This document shows, piece after piece, positions 35,533-44,525 of a stretch of DNA of 64,000 nucleotides (within the stretch, counting starts at the first letter, position 1; each line of letters opens with the position of its first letter). Both the position numbers and the translations under genes were made by a program. A model generated the notes under the pieces. That model ran no database searches. It worked only from the letters and a program-made list of their open reading frames with translations, and had not been told where the DNA came from. The stretch comes from Burkholderia sp. S171 (lineage in GTDB: Bacteria; Pseudomonadota; Gammaproteobacteria; Burkholderiales; Burkholderiaceae). The DNA lies in the NCBI RefSeq assembly GCF_009766085.1, contig NZ_LMUF01000048.1, positions 263,939 through 327,938 of the forward strand, in the 5' to 3' direction.

Positions 35533-36366
35533 ATGAACGTCCTGATTTCAGTCGATATAGAAGGCATTGCCGGTGTGTTCCATCCCGAGCAAACGCGTGC
35601 GGGCAACAGCGAATATGAACGCGCTCGCCGCTGGATGACGATTGAAGCAAACGCTGCGATACAAGGGGCATTTGCAGGCGGCGCAGCCCAGGTCTGGGTC
35701 AACGATTCGCATGGCGGGTTCCGCAACTTGCTGCCTGATCTGCTCGATGTCCGCGCGCAAGTCGTGCTCGGCAAACCGCGGACACTTGGCATGATGGCGG
35801 GGCTGGAATACGGCGCCGCGCTTGTGTTCATGATCGGCTACCACGCGATGTCTCAAAGCCGCGGCATTCTCGCGCACACCATCAACAGCTTCGCGTTTTC
35901 ACGGGTGTTGTTGAACGGTGTGGAAACCGGCGAAGCAGGGTTGTATGGCGCACTGGCTGCGGAATACGGCGTGCAGGTCGCGCTGCTTTCAGGCGACGAT
36001 GTTTTTGCCGAGGAAACGCGAGCGCAATTTCCCGACGCGAGCTTCGTCGTTACCAAGACCGCGACCGGTCACGCGAGCGGCGTGACACAGACGCCGGAAA
36101 GCGCTTGCGTGGCGATCGAGCGTGCGGCGCGCGCGGTTGTTGCACGTCACGTGGCGGCGGGCACGATGCGGGATTCCGCACGCGCGTTATCCGCATCAGT
36201 TGAATGCGAACTGCGTGTGCAGACCACTGCGCTTGCCGATCTGTTTTGTCAGTGGCCGTCGTTGACGCGCGTGGATGGCGTGACGCTGCGCTTTAACGCA
36301 GCGTCCGTCGAACATGTGGTGCGGATGTTGAACTGCTTGTCGGCGATGTCGTTCATGTTGCGGTAG
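35533..36366 (+). CDS. M55-family metallopeptidase (D-aminopeptidase, DppA-like)
   Basis: A 277-residue zinc peptidase of the DppA family. Metal-binding segments include ISVDIEGIAGVF near the start, VNDSHGGFRN, and GYHAMSQ. B. subtilis DppA cleaves N-terminal D-Ala and D-Gly from peptides as a toroidal decamer. The gene follows the P1 peptidase by 19 bp and closes the operon, so a combined role in digesting imported D- or beta-amino-acid peptides, possibly from cell walls, is likely. Confidence 0.92.
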   Translation: MNVLISVDIEGIAGVFHPEQTRAGNSEYERARRWMTIEANAAIQGAFAGGAAQVWVNDSHGGFRNLLPDLLDVRAQVVLGKPRTLGMMAGLEYGAALVFMIGYHAMSQSRGILAHTINSFAFSRVLLNGVETGEAGLYGALAAEYGVQVALLSGDDVFAEETRAQFPDASFVVTKTATGHASGVTQTPESACVAIERAARAVVARHVAAGTMRDSARALSASVECELRVQTTALADLFCQWPSLTRVDGVTLRFNAASVEHVVRMLNCLSAMSFMLR

Positions 36367-36434
36367 GCTGGCGGGTGCTGCGCGTTGTGCATAACGCCGA
36401 TAAAAGCTCGCCACGCTGATGCTCACACTCAAGT

Positions 36435-37349
36435 CTAGTCAGAAGAATCGAGCCAAAACGATCCTTCCATCACGCTGACACATTTGCCGCCAATGCGGAC
36501 CCTCGTCTTGCCGTTGTCAGTATCCACGCTGGCGATCAAGACGCTCGGCCGCCCCATGTCTACGCCTTGACCCACGCGCAGCACTAACTCCGACACCCCC
36601 CGAACCTGGGCCACGAGTGCCGCCATCGCGCAGGTTGCGCTGCCCGTCGCCGGGTCTTCTGTCATGCGAGGCGTGAACATGCGGGCTTGCAGATCGCATT
36701 CAGCGTCAGCCACGTCTGAGGCTGCATCGCGCGTATAGGCGTAGATAGACGTGGCGCCGTCAATGGGCAGCAAGCCTTTGTAAGCGACGAGGTCAGGCGT
36801 ACAACGGCGGAGTGCATCTCGGGAAGCAAGCTCAACAATGACGAACGGGAGACCGACCGAGGCGACCTGTGGCGGGTGGGCGTCGACCAGGATATCGGCA
36901 GGATCGAGGGAAAGACACTCCGCTACGCGGTCTAGCGGCACGTGCGACAGCCGGGCTAGCGGATCTGGCGCAATGAGTTCCGCTCCCACCAGCTTGCCGT
37001 TTTCTTTCAGTTGAGTGACCCGAACCAGGCCCGCAGCCTCCTCAAACACGAGTTGATCTCGCAGGGGCGCCGGACCCGATGCCGCTCTCGCCGCCAGTAC
37101 GAACGCGGTACCAATGTTCGGATGTCCGGCGAAAGGAATTTCGCGATTCGGCGTAAAGGTCCTCACCCAGGCCGTGTTGGCAAGGTTCCGAGGTGGCAAC
37201 ACGAATGTCGTTTCGCTATACCCAAATTCTGCTGCGATCGCCTGCATCTGTTTTGCTGACAAACCTTCAGCATCCAATACGACAGCGACCGGATTGCCTT
37301 TGAATTTTTCATCCGTGAATACATCTGCCGTGACATAGCGACGGTTCAT
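36435..37349 (-). CDS. PhzF-family isomerase/epimerase-like protein
   Basis: A 304-residue protein of the two-lobed PhzF fold. YVTADVFTDEKFKGNPVAVVLDAEGL begins the first lobe, and Glu46 (YSETTFV) matches the PhzF catalytic Glu. IPFAGHPNIGTAFVL and EDPATGSATCAMAALV form the second conserved pair. ATG 37349 has GGAG upstream. Outside phenazine clusters, family members often epimerise or isomerise unknown small acids. No phenazine genes are nearby, so that pathway is excluded. Confidence 0.9.
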   Translation of the reverse strand: MNRRYVTADVFTDEKFKGNPVAVVLDAEGLSAKQMQAIAAEFGYSETTFVLPPRNLANTAWVRTFTPNREIPFAGHPNIGTAFVLAARAASGPAPLRDQLVFEEAAGLVRVTQLKENGKLVGAELIAPDPLARLSHVPLDRVAECLSLDPADILVDAHPPQVASVGLPFVIVELASRDALRRCTPDLVAYKGLLPIDGATSIYAYTRDAASDVADAECDLQARMFTPRMTEDPATGSATCAMAALVAQVRGVSELVLRVGQGVDMGRPSVLIASVDTDNGKTRVRIGGKCVSVMEGSFWLDSSD

Positions 37350-37472
37350 GAGTGACTCCGAGGTTTGATCGTACCGACCAATGACGAGCAACTATTATTG
37401 CTTCACCGGCCGTCAACGCGCCCTATACAGATAAGCGATGATGGACCGGCCAGTGCAGCTGTTTCAATGTCC

Positions 37473-38117
37473 TCACGGGCGGTTGGCTTGCATACCGTTC
37501 TTCAACTGCTCCAGCCGATCGATGACTTCTTTGGGCAAACGTCTTGCCCGCGCAATATCCATAGCATCGCGGCCTGCGGAATCCGCTATGGACGGATCCG
37601 CACCCGCCTTGATCAGGAGATCCAGTGTCTTGAGCCGCTTAAGGCGGGCGGCATAGAAAATGGGCGTCTCACCGTGGGCCCTTAGATCGAGCTCCGGTTT
37701 CGATTTCAGCAGGGTGCGGCATAGAAGATCGTCGTCGCGCCACACTGCAGCCCAAAGCGAATAGCTTGCGTTTGCGCCACGCTGCAAAAGAAACCTGACC
37801 AGCGGCAGGTTTTCGCCACGGGCGACCGCGTACCAAAGCGGCGTTGCCCGGAAATCGCCTTCGTCCTCCTCCATGGGCACGTTCCGTTCAAGCTCCGCAC
37901 CGGCTTCCAGAAGCGCTGTAACGGTCCTGATCCCGTTCGGCTCGGCGAGTTGGGCACTGGAGCCAGGTTTGACTGCGCAAGCCCGATGCAGAGCCGTACG
38001 GCCCTGGGGATCGCTTACTTTGACAAGCTCGGGCGCCGAGGCCAGGTTCGCCGCGACCGAGGCGGCATCCCACAGGGTGGCCGCAACGAAAAGTGATGTT
38101 CTGGATGGCTTGGTCAT
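37473..38117 (-). CDS. Ankyrin-repeat protein
   Basis: A 214-residue protein with about five ankyrin-type repeats (QGRTALHRACAV, RATPLWYAVARGENLPLVRFLLQRGAN, GETPIFYAARLKRLKTLDLLIKAGADPSIADSAGRDAMDIARAR). No signal peptide is present. It probably mediates protein binding. It lies 15 bp downstream of the oligopeptidase A gene on the same strand, so they are probably co-transcribed. Its partner is unknown. Confidence 0.85.
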   Translation of the reverse strand: MTKPSRTSLFVAATLWDAASVAANLASAPELVKVSDPQGRTALHRACAVKPGSSAQLAEPNGIRTVTALLEAGAELERNVPMEEDEGDFRATPLWYAVARGENLPLVRFLLQRGANASYSLWAAVWRDDDLLCRTLLKSKPELDLRAHGETPIFYAARLKRLKTLDLLIKAGADPSIADSAGRDAMDIARARRLPKEVIDRLEQLKNGMQANRP

Positions 38118-38132
38118 CTCCAGATCCTCTAT

Positions 38133-40175
38133 TCACTCACTCCGCAGCAATCCTCGCTTACGCAACATGGGCTCGGCGCGTGGATCGCGGCCACGAAAAG
38201 CCCGGAATGCCGCCCCCTGTTCGCGGCTGTCGCCTGCGCTGTACACGTATCGATACAGCTTGTCCGCTAGCGCGGAATCGAACGCGTTGCCGACTTCTTC
38301 GAAAGCATCGAATGCATCAGCTTCCAAGACCTCCGCCCACATGTAGACGTAATACCCGGCGGCGTAATATCCACCGCTGAAAATATGGCCAAAGTGGGGC
38401 AACCGGTGACGCATGCCCACCTCGCGCGGCACGCCGAGACGTTCCCGCTCAGCTATCTCGAACTGGGCAATATCGATACCGGCAGGATCGCTCTGCAAAT
38501 GCAACGCCATATCGATCAAAGCTGACGATGTGTAGGCAACCGTCTGAAACCCCTGGTTGAAAGTCTGGGATGCCCTGATACGCTCGATCAGCGCAACCGG
38601 AATAGGCTCGCCAGTGGTCACATGACGCGCGTGCTTGGCGAGCACTTCCGGCACGGTGGCCCAGTTTTCCATCAACTGAGAAGGAAGTTCCACATAGTCT
38701 TGCGGCACACTTGTACCCGACAGACGGCCGTAGTTCACGTCAGACAGCAAGCCATGCAGGCCGTGGCCGAACTCATGAAACAGCGTGCGTACGTCGTCGA
38801 AACTCAGTAACGTCGGGCCATCGTCGGAGCGGGCGAAGTTGTTGTTGTTCACCACGATCGGCGTCACCTTGCCGCCATGACGCCTTTGCTTGCGATAAAC
38901 ATGCATCCACGCACCGCCCTGTTTGTTGGGCCGGGCATAGTTGTCCCCAAGGAAGAGACCCACTAGCTCAGCGCCGCGGCGCACCTCCCACAGGCGCACG
39001 TCCGGGTGATACAGCGACACGCCAGTTTGCTCAACGAACTGCAAGCCGAACAGGCGTTCCGCGCAATCGAACATGGCGGCGAGCATCGCGTCCAGGCTGA
39101 AGTGCGGTTTCACTTGCGCGTCGTCGAGTGCATAGCGGGTCACCCGTACCTTCTCGGCGAGGTAATACCAGTCCCACGGTTCAATGTCGGTAGGTTCACC
39201 CAGCGCGGCAGCCTGCGTGGCCAGTGCCTGCCGCTCCTGTTCAACGCTTGCCTTTGCGGGCTCCCATACCTGGCTCAGCAGTGCGTGGACCGCAGACGCG
39301 TTGCCCGCCATGCGATCGGCAAGCGCGTAATCGGCAAAGTTGTCGTAGCCGAGTAAACGGGCTTGTTCTTGCCGCAGCATCAGTATCTCGCGAGCGATCG
39401 GGCGGTTATCGCGTGCCGGATTTTCTCCGCGACTGGTCCAGGCACGCCATGCCGTCTCGCGCAAATCACGGCGTGTGGACCATGTAAGAAAGGGCTGCAC
39501 CAGCGAACGCGACAGCGTGATCACGTAGCCCTCTACACCGCGTTCTTTCGCAGCGCTGCGTGCCGACTGGCGCAGAAAATCGGGTAGCCCAGCGAGGTCC
39601 GCGTCGGACGTCAGCGGCAACTGGTAGCTGGATTCGTCCGCAAGTATGTTTTGCGCGAACTGCGTCTGCAGATCGGCGAGCCGCGTGGCAATGGCCGCGA
39701 AACGTTCACGGTCGCGCCCTTGCAGCGTGGCGCCGGTACGGACAAAATCGGTGTGCGTGCGCTGCAGCAAACGCTGCTGTTCTTCGTTAAGATCCAGCAC
39801 GGCAACTTGCTGGTGGACAGCATTGAGCCTCGCGAAGAAACCGGCGTGCATAGCGACCTTACTGTCGTGCGCGGCTAGCCTTGGCGCCATCTCGCGCTCT
39901 ACGGCCTGCAACTCGGCCGACGACTCAGAGGCGCACAGGTTTTCGAAAGTCAGCCGCACACGATCAAGCGTGGCGCCGGTGGCATCGGACGCGGCCACGG
40001 TGTTCTCGAATGTAGGCGCGGCCTGATTTTCAGCAAGTGCATCAATTTCCGCCAGATGCTGCTCGAAGAGCACTGCGAACGCGGGTGCAAAATGTTCGGA
40101 CCGGATCTGCTGGAAGGGCGGCAATTGGTAGGGCGTTTGCCAGTCCTGTAGCAACGGGTTGCCGGTGTCGGTCAT
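38133..40175 (-). CDS. prlC: Oligopeptidase A (M3-family metallopeptidase)
   Basis: A 680-residue cytosolic M3 peptidase, the same length as E. coli PrlC. The zinc motif HEFGH begins at His467, with a downstream Glu-containing segment supplying the third ligand. It degrades short peptides released by other proteases and cleaved signal peptides. The N-terminus (NPLLQDWQTPYQLPPFQQIRSEHFAPAF) matches the family. ATG 40175 is a good start. An FRG-domain gene diverges upstream. Confidence 0.93.
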   Translation of the reverse strand: MTDTGNPLLQDWQTPYQLPPFQQIRSEHFAPAFAVLFEQHLAEIDALAENQAAPTFENTVAASDATGATLDRVRLTFENLCASESSAELQAVEREMAPRLAAHDSKVAMHAGFFARLNAVHQQVAVLDLNEEQQRLLQRTHTDFVRTGATLQGRDRERFAAIATRLADLQTQFAQNILADESSYQLPLTSDADLAGLPDFLRQSARSAAKERGVEGYVITLSRSLVQPFLTWSTRRDLRETAWRAWTSRGENPARDNRPIAREILMLRQEQARLLGYDNFADYALADRMAGNASAVHALLSQVWEPAKASVEQERQALATQAAALGEPTDIEPWDWYYLAEKVRVTRYALDDAQVKPHFSLDAMLAAMFDCAERLFGLQFVEQTGVSLYHPDVRLWEVRRGAELVGLFLGDNYARPNKQGGAWMHVYRKQRRHGGKVTPIVVNNNNFARSDDGPTLLSFDDVRTLFHEFGHGLHGLLSDVNYGRLSGTSVPQDYVELPSQLMENWATVPEVLAKHARHVTTGEPIPVALIERIRASQTFNQGFQTVAYTSSALIDMALHLQSDPAGIDIAQFEIAERERLGVPREVGMRHRLPHFGHIFSGGYYAAGYYVYMWAEVLEADAFDAFEEVGNAFDSALADKLYRYVYSAGDSREQGAAFRAFRGRDPRAEPMLRKRGLLRSE

Positions 40176-40432
40176 GTCGATCCGCCTGTGGGGTATTGAT
40201 GGTCACGAAGTGATCATGATATGACATCGCGGTAAAGGTGTTCGGGCCGGCTCTGATCTGAGCTTTTGGAGGTATGGGCAGCGCGCCCGGCTCAAAAGTT
40301 GGATCATGAATCCTGCGGCGAATCTCTTCGTATAGGATGCCGCATCGGCTGCTTCTGCTGCTTCTGCCACGCCCCGACCTGTGATCGGGCAGGCGTGGTC
40401 GGGAAAGAAGCCGCGACTGCTACTCTGGATAA

Positions 40433-41233
40433 GTGACAATGCAAACCATTATTGTGTCGAACTGGCAAGAGTTCATGAGTCTCACCATAGAACTCGACGG
40501 CTGGGCGTTTCGCGGTCAGCAGGACGCGCGGTGGCCGTTGCAAAGTTCGTTATCGCGTTACCTGTCCGCGTTCGTGCCGGACCGTTCCGCGTGGCGAAGT
40601 CAGGAGCAGCGCGCCATTCGCATCTTCAGGCGAAAAGCGCATAACTATCTTTCCGATGTCCGCGCACTTTCCGATGACCTGCGCTGCCTCGGGCTGATGC
40701 AGCACCACGGCGCGCCGACCCGACTACTCGATTTCACCAAGTCGCCTTTTGTTGCCGCGTTCTTTGCGCTTGAGCGCGCTGTGACTGACGCCGCCGTTTT
40801 CGCCGTCAATACCCCGGCGCTATGGACGGATCGCGCAGTCCCTGTTTCGGCGCCGCACCTTGTGCGAGAGATGATTGACCCACGCTTGCCCGGAAATTTC
40901 GAAAGGTTTTATCTGAGCGACGAAAACCCGGTGATGTGGTTTGGGGAACCCGCCGAAATGGATCAGCGGCTGATCGCGCAAGCCGGCACGTTCGTCTTGC
41001 CCGGCTTGCTGCATCAACCGCTCGACATGATCCTCGATCAATACACCTGCAGCGACGAACTGCTGCGCAAGATCGTGTTGCCGTCGAATTTGCGGGATGA
41101 AGCCATGCGTTCGTTGTACAGGATGAACATCACGAATGCATCGCTTTTCCCGGACCTCGAAGGACTGGCGCGTTCAATTGCGCTGGAACTGGAGATCGTA
41201 TGGCCGGCGCAGGTGGGCAGAGCGAGCGAATGA
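40433..41233 (+). CDS. FRG-domain protein
   Basis: A 266-residue protein whose first 130 residues form the FRG domain: GWAFRGQQDARWPLQSSLSRY, and later LGLMQHHGAPTRLLDFTKSPFVAAFFAL. The conserved Arg, Gln, His and Asp are all visible. FRG proteins occur as single genes or with toxin and defence loci, but no biochemical activity is established. GTG 40433 or ATG 40439 may be the start. It lies alone, divergent from prlC, with no obvious partner. It could be a stand-alone effector or antiphage protein; this is speculative. Confidence 0.85.
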   Translation: MTMQTIIVSNWQEFMSLTIELDGWAFRGQQDARWPLQSSLSRYLSAFVPDRSAWRSQEQRAIRIFRRKAHNYLSDVRALSDDLRCLGLMQHHGAPTRLLDFTKSPFVAAFFALERAVTDAAVFAVNTPALWTDRAVPVSAPHLVREMIDPRLPGNFERFYLSDENPVMWFGEPAEMDQRLIAQAGTFVLPGLLHQPLDMILDQYTCSDELLRKIVLPSNLRDEAMRSLYRMNITNASLFPDLEGLARSIALELEIVWPAQVGRASE

Positions 41234-41272
41234 TTCTGACTTAACTGGAATCATAGGGAGCGGGGCGCTTCT

Positions 41273-42397
41273 TTATCGTATCTCCAGCCAGTTCCCATAA
41301 CGCTTGATCATCTTCTCATCGAAGTTGAAGCCGAGTCCGGGCGTCTGGTGCAATAGCACGTGGCCATTGCGGTGCTCCAGTTGCCGGTCGATAAGACGCC
41401 TGAAATTGAGTACCTGATCGTCCCGGAAAAATTCCACATACCGCGCGTTCGGCGTGGCGGCAACCAGCGGCGCGTGAACGTCGTGGAACCAGTGTGGGCA
41501 CATTGTCACGCCGTAACTCGAGGCGGTGGCGGCTATGCGCCGCCACTCGGTGATGCCGCCGCAGACAAGCGCGTCGGTTTGAAGGATAGCGGCCGCGCCT
41601 TGATCCAGGACCTCTTTGTGGTACCAGCGTCCGTAGCCGATCTCTCCGGTGGCAATAGGCACCCGCGTCAGCTTCGCCAGTCGCGCATGATTGGTGACAT
41701 CGTCAGGCGAGAACGGCTCTTCTATGAAATAGGGATCGTATGGTTCCATCAACCGGACGTAGCGCATGGCTTCGGTTGCGTCACTCCAGCCGTTGTTGAT
41801 ATCGAGCATCAACTCAATGTCCGGACCAATGGCCTCCCGCGCGGCGCGCACGCGTGCTTCCTCCTCGCGCGGTGACAAGCGGCCGGATTTCATCTTTACT
41901 GCCTTGAATCCCATGTCTACGTAGCCGGCCATTTCCTCCCCGAGCATCTGCGGCGTTTTCCCGTCGAGGTAATAGCCGCCGCTCGCGTAAGCCGGCACCT
42001 GATCGAGTTGGCTCGCCCCAAGGTATTTGTGCAGAGGGATCCCGTGCGTGCGCGCGTTGAGATCCCATAGCGCGGTGTCCAGGATACTGATCGCACGCAT
42101 GACGGTACCCGCGCGTCCCTGCAGCAACGATTCCTGATACATCGATTGCCACAGTCCTTCTGTAGCATAGGAATCCTTACCTATCAAAACTGGCGCAAGC
42201 AATTGCTCAACCGCCGCCGTCAATAATGCACCGCCTGCGCTTCCAACGTAACAAAAGCCGATTCCCTCGACGCCGTCGCTTGAGCGCACTTTGACCAGAC
42301 CATAGTGGCGCTCAGATACGGTGCGAGTCGCGAATGAAGTGACACGGTCGAGTGGGACCGCTGCTGCGCATACGGATATGGATTCGATCGTAGGCAA
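41273..42397 (-). CDS. Mandelate racemase/enolase-superfamily acid-sugar dehydratase
   Basis: A 374-residue enolase-superfamily enzyme. TTG 42397 is the start, with AGGAG eight bases upstream; the longer frame from 42418 is unlikely. The residues match the mandelate racemase subgroup in order: KxK at Lys168-Lys170 (VKMKSG), metal ligands Asp199, Glu226 and Glu252, and His302 (CPHWFHDVH), with Asp275 as its partner. This group usually removes water from aldonic or aldaric acids. It diverges from a LysR gene, beyond which lie a DapA-type lyase and a sugar-acid transporter, so it is likely the first catabolic step. Confidence 0.88.
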   Translation of the reverse strand: MPTIESISVCAAAVPLDRVTSFATRTVSERHYGLVKVRSSDGVEGIGFCYVGSAGGALLTAAVEQLLAPVLIGKDSYATEGLWQSMYQESLLQGRAGTVMRAISILDTALWDLNARTHGIPLHKYLGASQLDQVPAYASGGYYLDGKTPQMLGEEMAGYVDMGFKAVKMKSGRLSPREEEARVRAAREAIGPDIELMLDINNGWSDATEAMRYVRLMEPYDPYFIEEPFSPDDVTNHARLAKLTRVPIATGEIGYGRWYHKEVLDQGAAAILQTDALVCGGITEWRRIAATASSYGVTMCPHWFHDVHAPLVAATPNARYVEFFRDDQVLNFRRLIDRQLEHRNGHVLLHQTPGLGFNFDEKMIKRYGNWLEIR

Positions 42398-42426
42398 GAT
42401 TCTGTCTCCTGTTTTCAATTAACCAG

Positions 42427-42517
42427 ACCGGCAATGACCGGTTCAGTCTTATTCTCATTGACGCCATTCAACAGAGCCAGTAATTTGCGGTTTATTCAAA
42501 CGATAAAATTTCTATCG
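42427..42517. promoter_or_regulatory. LysR/dehydratase intergenic dyads
   Basis: Two dyads lie in the spacer between divergent genes. One is ACCGG-N6-CCGGT (42427-42442). The other is CGATA-N7-TATCG (42501-42517), which abuts the LysR start codon. The second dyad's half ATTTCTATCGA recurs after the LysR gene at 43400-43410, upstream of the DapA-type gene. They are probable sites for the LysR protein. Confidence 0.55.
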
Positions 42518-43396
42518 ATGGACTCCCGTTATTTGCAAAGCTTCGTTTATGTCGCCGAACTCGGTTCAATCGCTGAAGCGGCGCGTCGCCTCGACCTGAC
42601 GCCGGCGGCGGTTGGCCAGCGTGTCAAGCTGCTCGAAGAGGAACTGGGCATGCGGTTAATCCAGCGCTCGGGCCGGACGGTTTCGGCAACGCCTGCAGGC
42701 GCACGCATTCTCGAGCGCGGCCGCAAGGTGCTGAGGGACATCCGCGATCTCCGGGCAGATGTGGTGGATGACACCAGCCTCTCCGGTGAGCTTCGGCTTG
42801 GCGCCACGCCCACGCTGATGACCGCGCTGATCCCGCGACTCGTTTCAACGCTGCTTGGTGAGCACCCGCAGGTCGACATTTACCTGGAGCCGGGTAATTC
42901 AGTCGCGTTGTACAGCAAAGTGCTCGATGGCGAACTGGACGCCGCGCTGATCATCCGGCCGCTATTCGACCTGCCCAAGAGCTGCGGCTGGCACACGATG
43001 CGGGAAGAGCCCCTCGTGCTGCTCACTCCCGAGTCCATGCAAGTCTCCGACGTACGCGTCACGCTCGAAACCGAGCCGTTTCTCCGCTATGACCGCACGA
43101 CCGTTGGTGGCCGGATTGCCGACGATTACTTGAGGCAACAGGGCATCAAGACACATCAGCGATGCGAACTTGACGGCCTCGACGCACTCGCGGCGCTGGT
43201 CAGCCGAGGACTTGGTGTATCACTGGTCCCGCATTGGCTGAGCGCACCCGGATACAACGTACCGCTAGCCCGTTGGCCGCTGCCCGGTTCGCGCGCAAAG
43301 CGGGTGGTCGGCATGGTGTGGGCGCGCACATCGGCGCGGATTCGCCTGGTCGAAAGTTTCCTTCAACTCGCTCAGGGCTGGGATGGCAAACCGTAA
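42518..43396 (+). CDS. LysR-family transcriptional regulator
   Basis: A 292-residue regulator from ATG 42518 (MDSRYLQSFVYVAELGSIAEAARRLDLTPAAVGQRVKLLEEELG), with effector domain to the end. The extra 28 residues upstream in the same frame look non-coding. It sits between the divergent dehydratase and the co-directional DapA-type gene and probably controls both, sensing an acid sugar or pathway intermediate. Confidence 0.9.
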   Translation: MDSRYLQSFVYVAELGSIAEAARRLDLTPAAVGQRVKLLEEELGMRLIQRSGRTVSATPAGARILERGRKVLRDIRDLRADVVDDTSLSGELRLGATPTLMTALIPRLVSTLLGEHPQVDIYLEPGNSVALYSKVLDGELDAALIIRPLFDLPKSCGWHTMREEPLVLLTPESMQVSDVRVTLETEPFLRYDRTTVGGRIADDYLRQQGIKTHQRCELDGLDALAALVSRGLGVSLVPHWLSAPGYNVPLARWPLPGSRAKRVVGMVWARTSARIRLVESFLQLAQGWDGKP

Positions 43397-43481
43397 AGAA
43401 TTTCTATCGACTCAAGCAAGGAAAGCCGGGTAGTTCCGCGGGGAGAGCGGCGCAATACTAGTGCCGCGTTACGACGACTAC

Positions 43482-43499
43482 GCCCTTGATCGAAAGGGC
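43482..43499 (+). terminator. Small hairpin before the DapA-type gene
   Basis: GCCCTT (43482-43487) pairs with AAGGGC (43494-43499) across 6 nt. It lies between the LysR stop and the DapA-type start, next to AAAGGAG. It may limit read-through or affect translation of the following gene. Confidence 0.4.
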
Positions 43500-43519
43500 T
43501 TAAAGGAGACTCCCCCGTT

Positions 43520-44449
43520 ATGACAATCATTAAGGATCGACTGGCCGGCACGCTTGCGCCAGTGTTGACACCGTTCAAGTCCGGCGGGTCCCCGTGTACC
43601 CGCCGATTCATCGAACACTGTGAGCGCCTGCTTGAGCAGGACGTCGGTATTGTCCTGTTCGGCACTAATTCCGAAGCGGCTTCCATGACTGTGCGCGAGA
43701 AGCGAATGCTGCTTGATGCTCTGCGGGAAGCAGCGGGGTTACCTCGCAGAATGATGGTAGGCGTGGGCTCCTGCGCGCTTGCGGAGACGGTGGAATTGAC
43801 GCGAGCGGCGCTGGACAGTGGCTGCTACAACGTGTTGATGTTGCCGCCGTTTTTCTACAAAGGAGTCAGCGACGAAGGATTGTTCCGCTCGGTCGCGCAA
43901 GTCATCGAGTCAGTTGGCGACACACGCCTGCGGATCTATCTCTATCACATTCCCGCTGTGAGCCAGGTACCGTTCAGCGTGTCGCTGATAGGCCGCCTGC
44001 TAAACGCTTATCCGAACGCCATTGCGGGAATCAAGGACAGTTCCGGCGACCCCGTCCACACGCTTGACCTGATCAGCGAGTTTCGCGGCCATGGTTTCGA
44101 TGTCTTTGCCGGCAACGAAACTCATCTAGTTGACGTCATGCTAGCGGGCGCTGCCGGCGTGATCTCCGCGACCGCTAATGTCAACGGAGCGGCCATCGCG
44201 CGTCTTTGCAAAGAATGGAATGCCCCTGGTGCGCTCGCGGAACAGGCTGGCGTCAATCACGTGCGCTCAGCGTTTTCAAAATTTCCGATCATCGCCGCCA
44301 TGAAGACCGTGATCGCCGCACGCCTGGGCGACGCAATCTGGGCGCAGGTGCGGGCTCCGCTGATTGAATTGGATTCCGGCCAGAAAGATGCTCTGCTATC
44401 CGAATTAATAACCACAGGTTACGAAAGTCATCACGAGCAGCTTTCGTGA
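43520..44449 (+). CDS. Dihydrodipicolinate synthase/NAL-family lyase
   Basis: A 309-residue TIM-barrel class I aldolase. The Schiff-base Lys is Lys172 (AGIKDSSGD), and Tyr142 (YLYHIPA) is the catalytic Tyr. GTNSEAAS (48-55) corresponds to the GTTGE carboxylate-binding loop. In a cluster with an acid-sugar dehydratase, it probably cleaves or dehydrates a 2-keto-3-deoxy sugar acid rather than making lysine. It is preceded by AAAGGAG and followed by the MFS gene. Confidence 0.9.
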   Translation: MTIIKDRLAGTLAPVLTPFKSGGSPCTRRFIEHCERLLEQDVGIVLFGTNSEAASMTVREKRMLLDALREAAGLPRRMMVGVGSCALAETVELTRAALDSGCYNVLMLPPFFYKGVSDEGLFRSVAQVIESVGDTRLRIYLYHIPAVSQVPFSVSLIGRLLNAYPNAIAGIKDSSGDPVHTLDLISEFRGHGFDVFAGNETHLVDVMLAGAAGVISATANVNGAAIARLCKEWNAPGALAEQAGVNHVRSAFSKFPIIAAMKTVIAARLGDAIWAQVRAPLIELDSGQKDALLSELITTGYESHHEQLS

Positions 44450-44525
44450 ACCCAATAACGAGTAAAGGTCGCCTGTGTTCAGCCCAGGCCGATATCCTTT
44501 GCCGAATTTAAGCAGGAGACATGCA

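Noticed and set aside
36435..37349. PhzF-like gene as evidence of phenazine synthesis
   Set aside because: No other phz genes are present, and the family is widespread outside phenazine pathways.
43520..44449. DapA-type gene as the lysine-pathway dapA
   Set aside because: Its neighbours are an acid-sugar dehydratase and importer, so a catabolic lyase role fits better.
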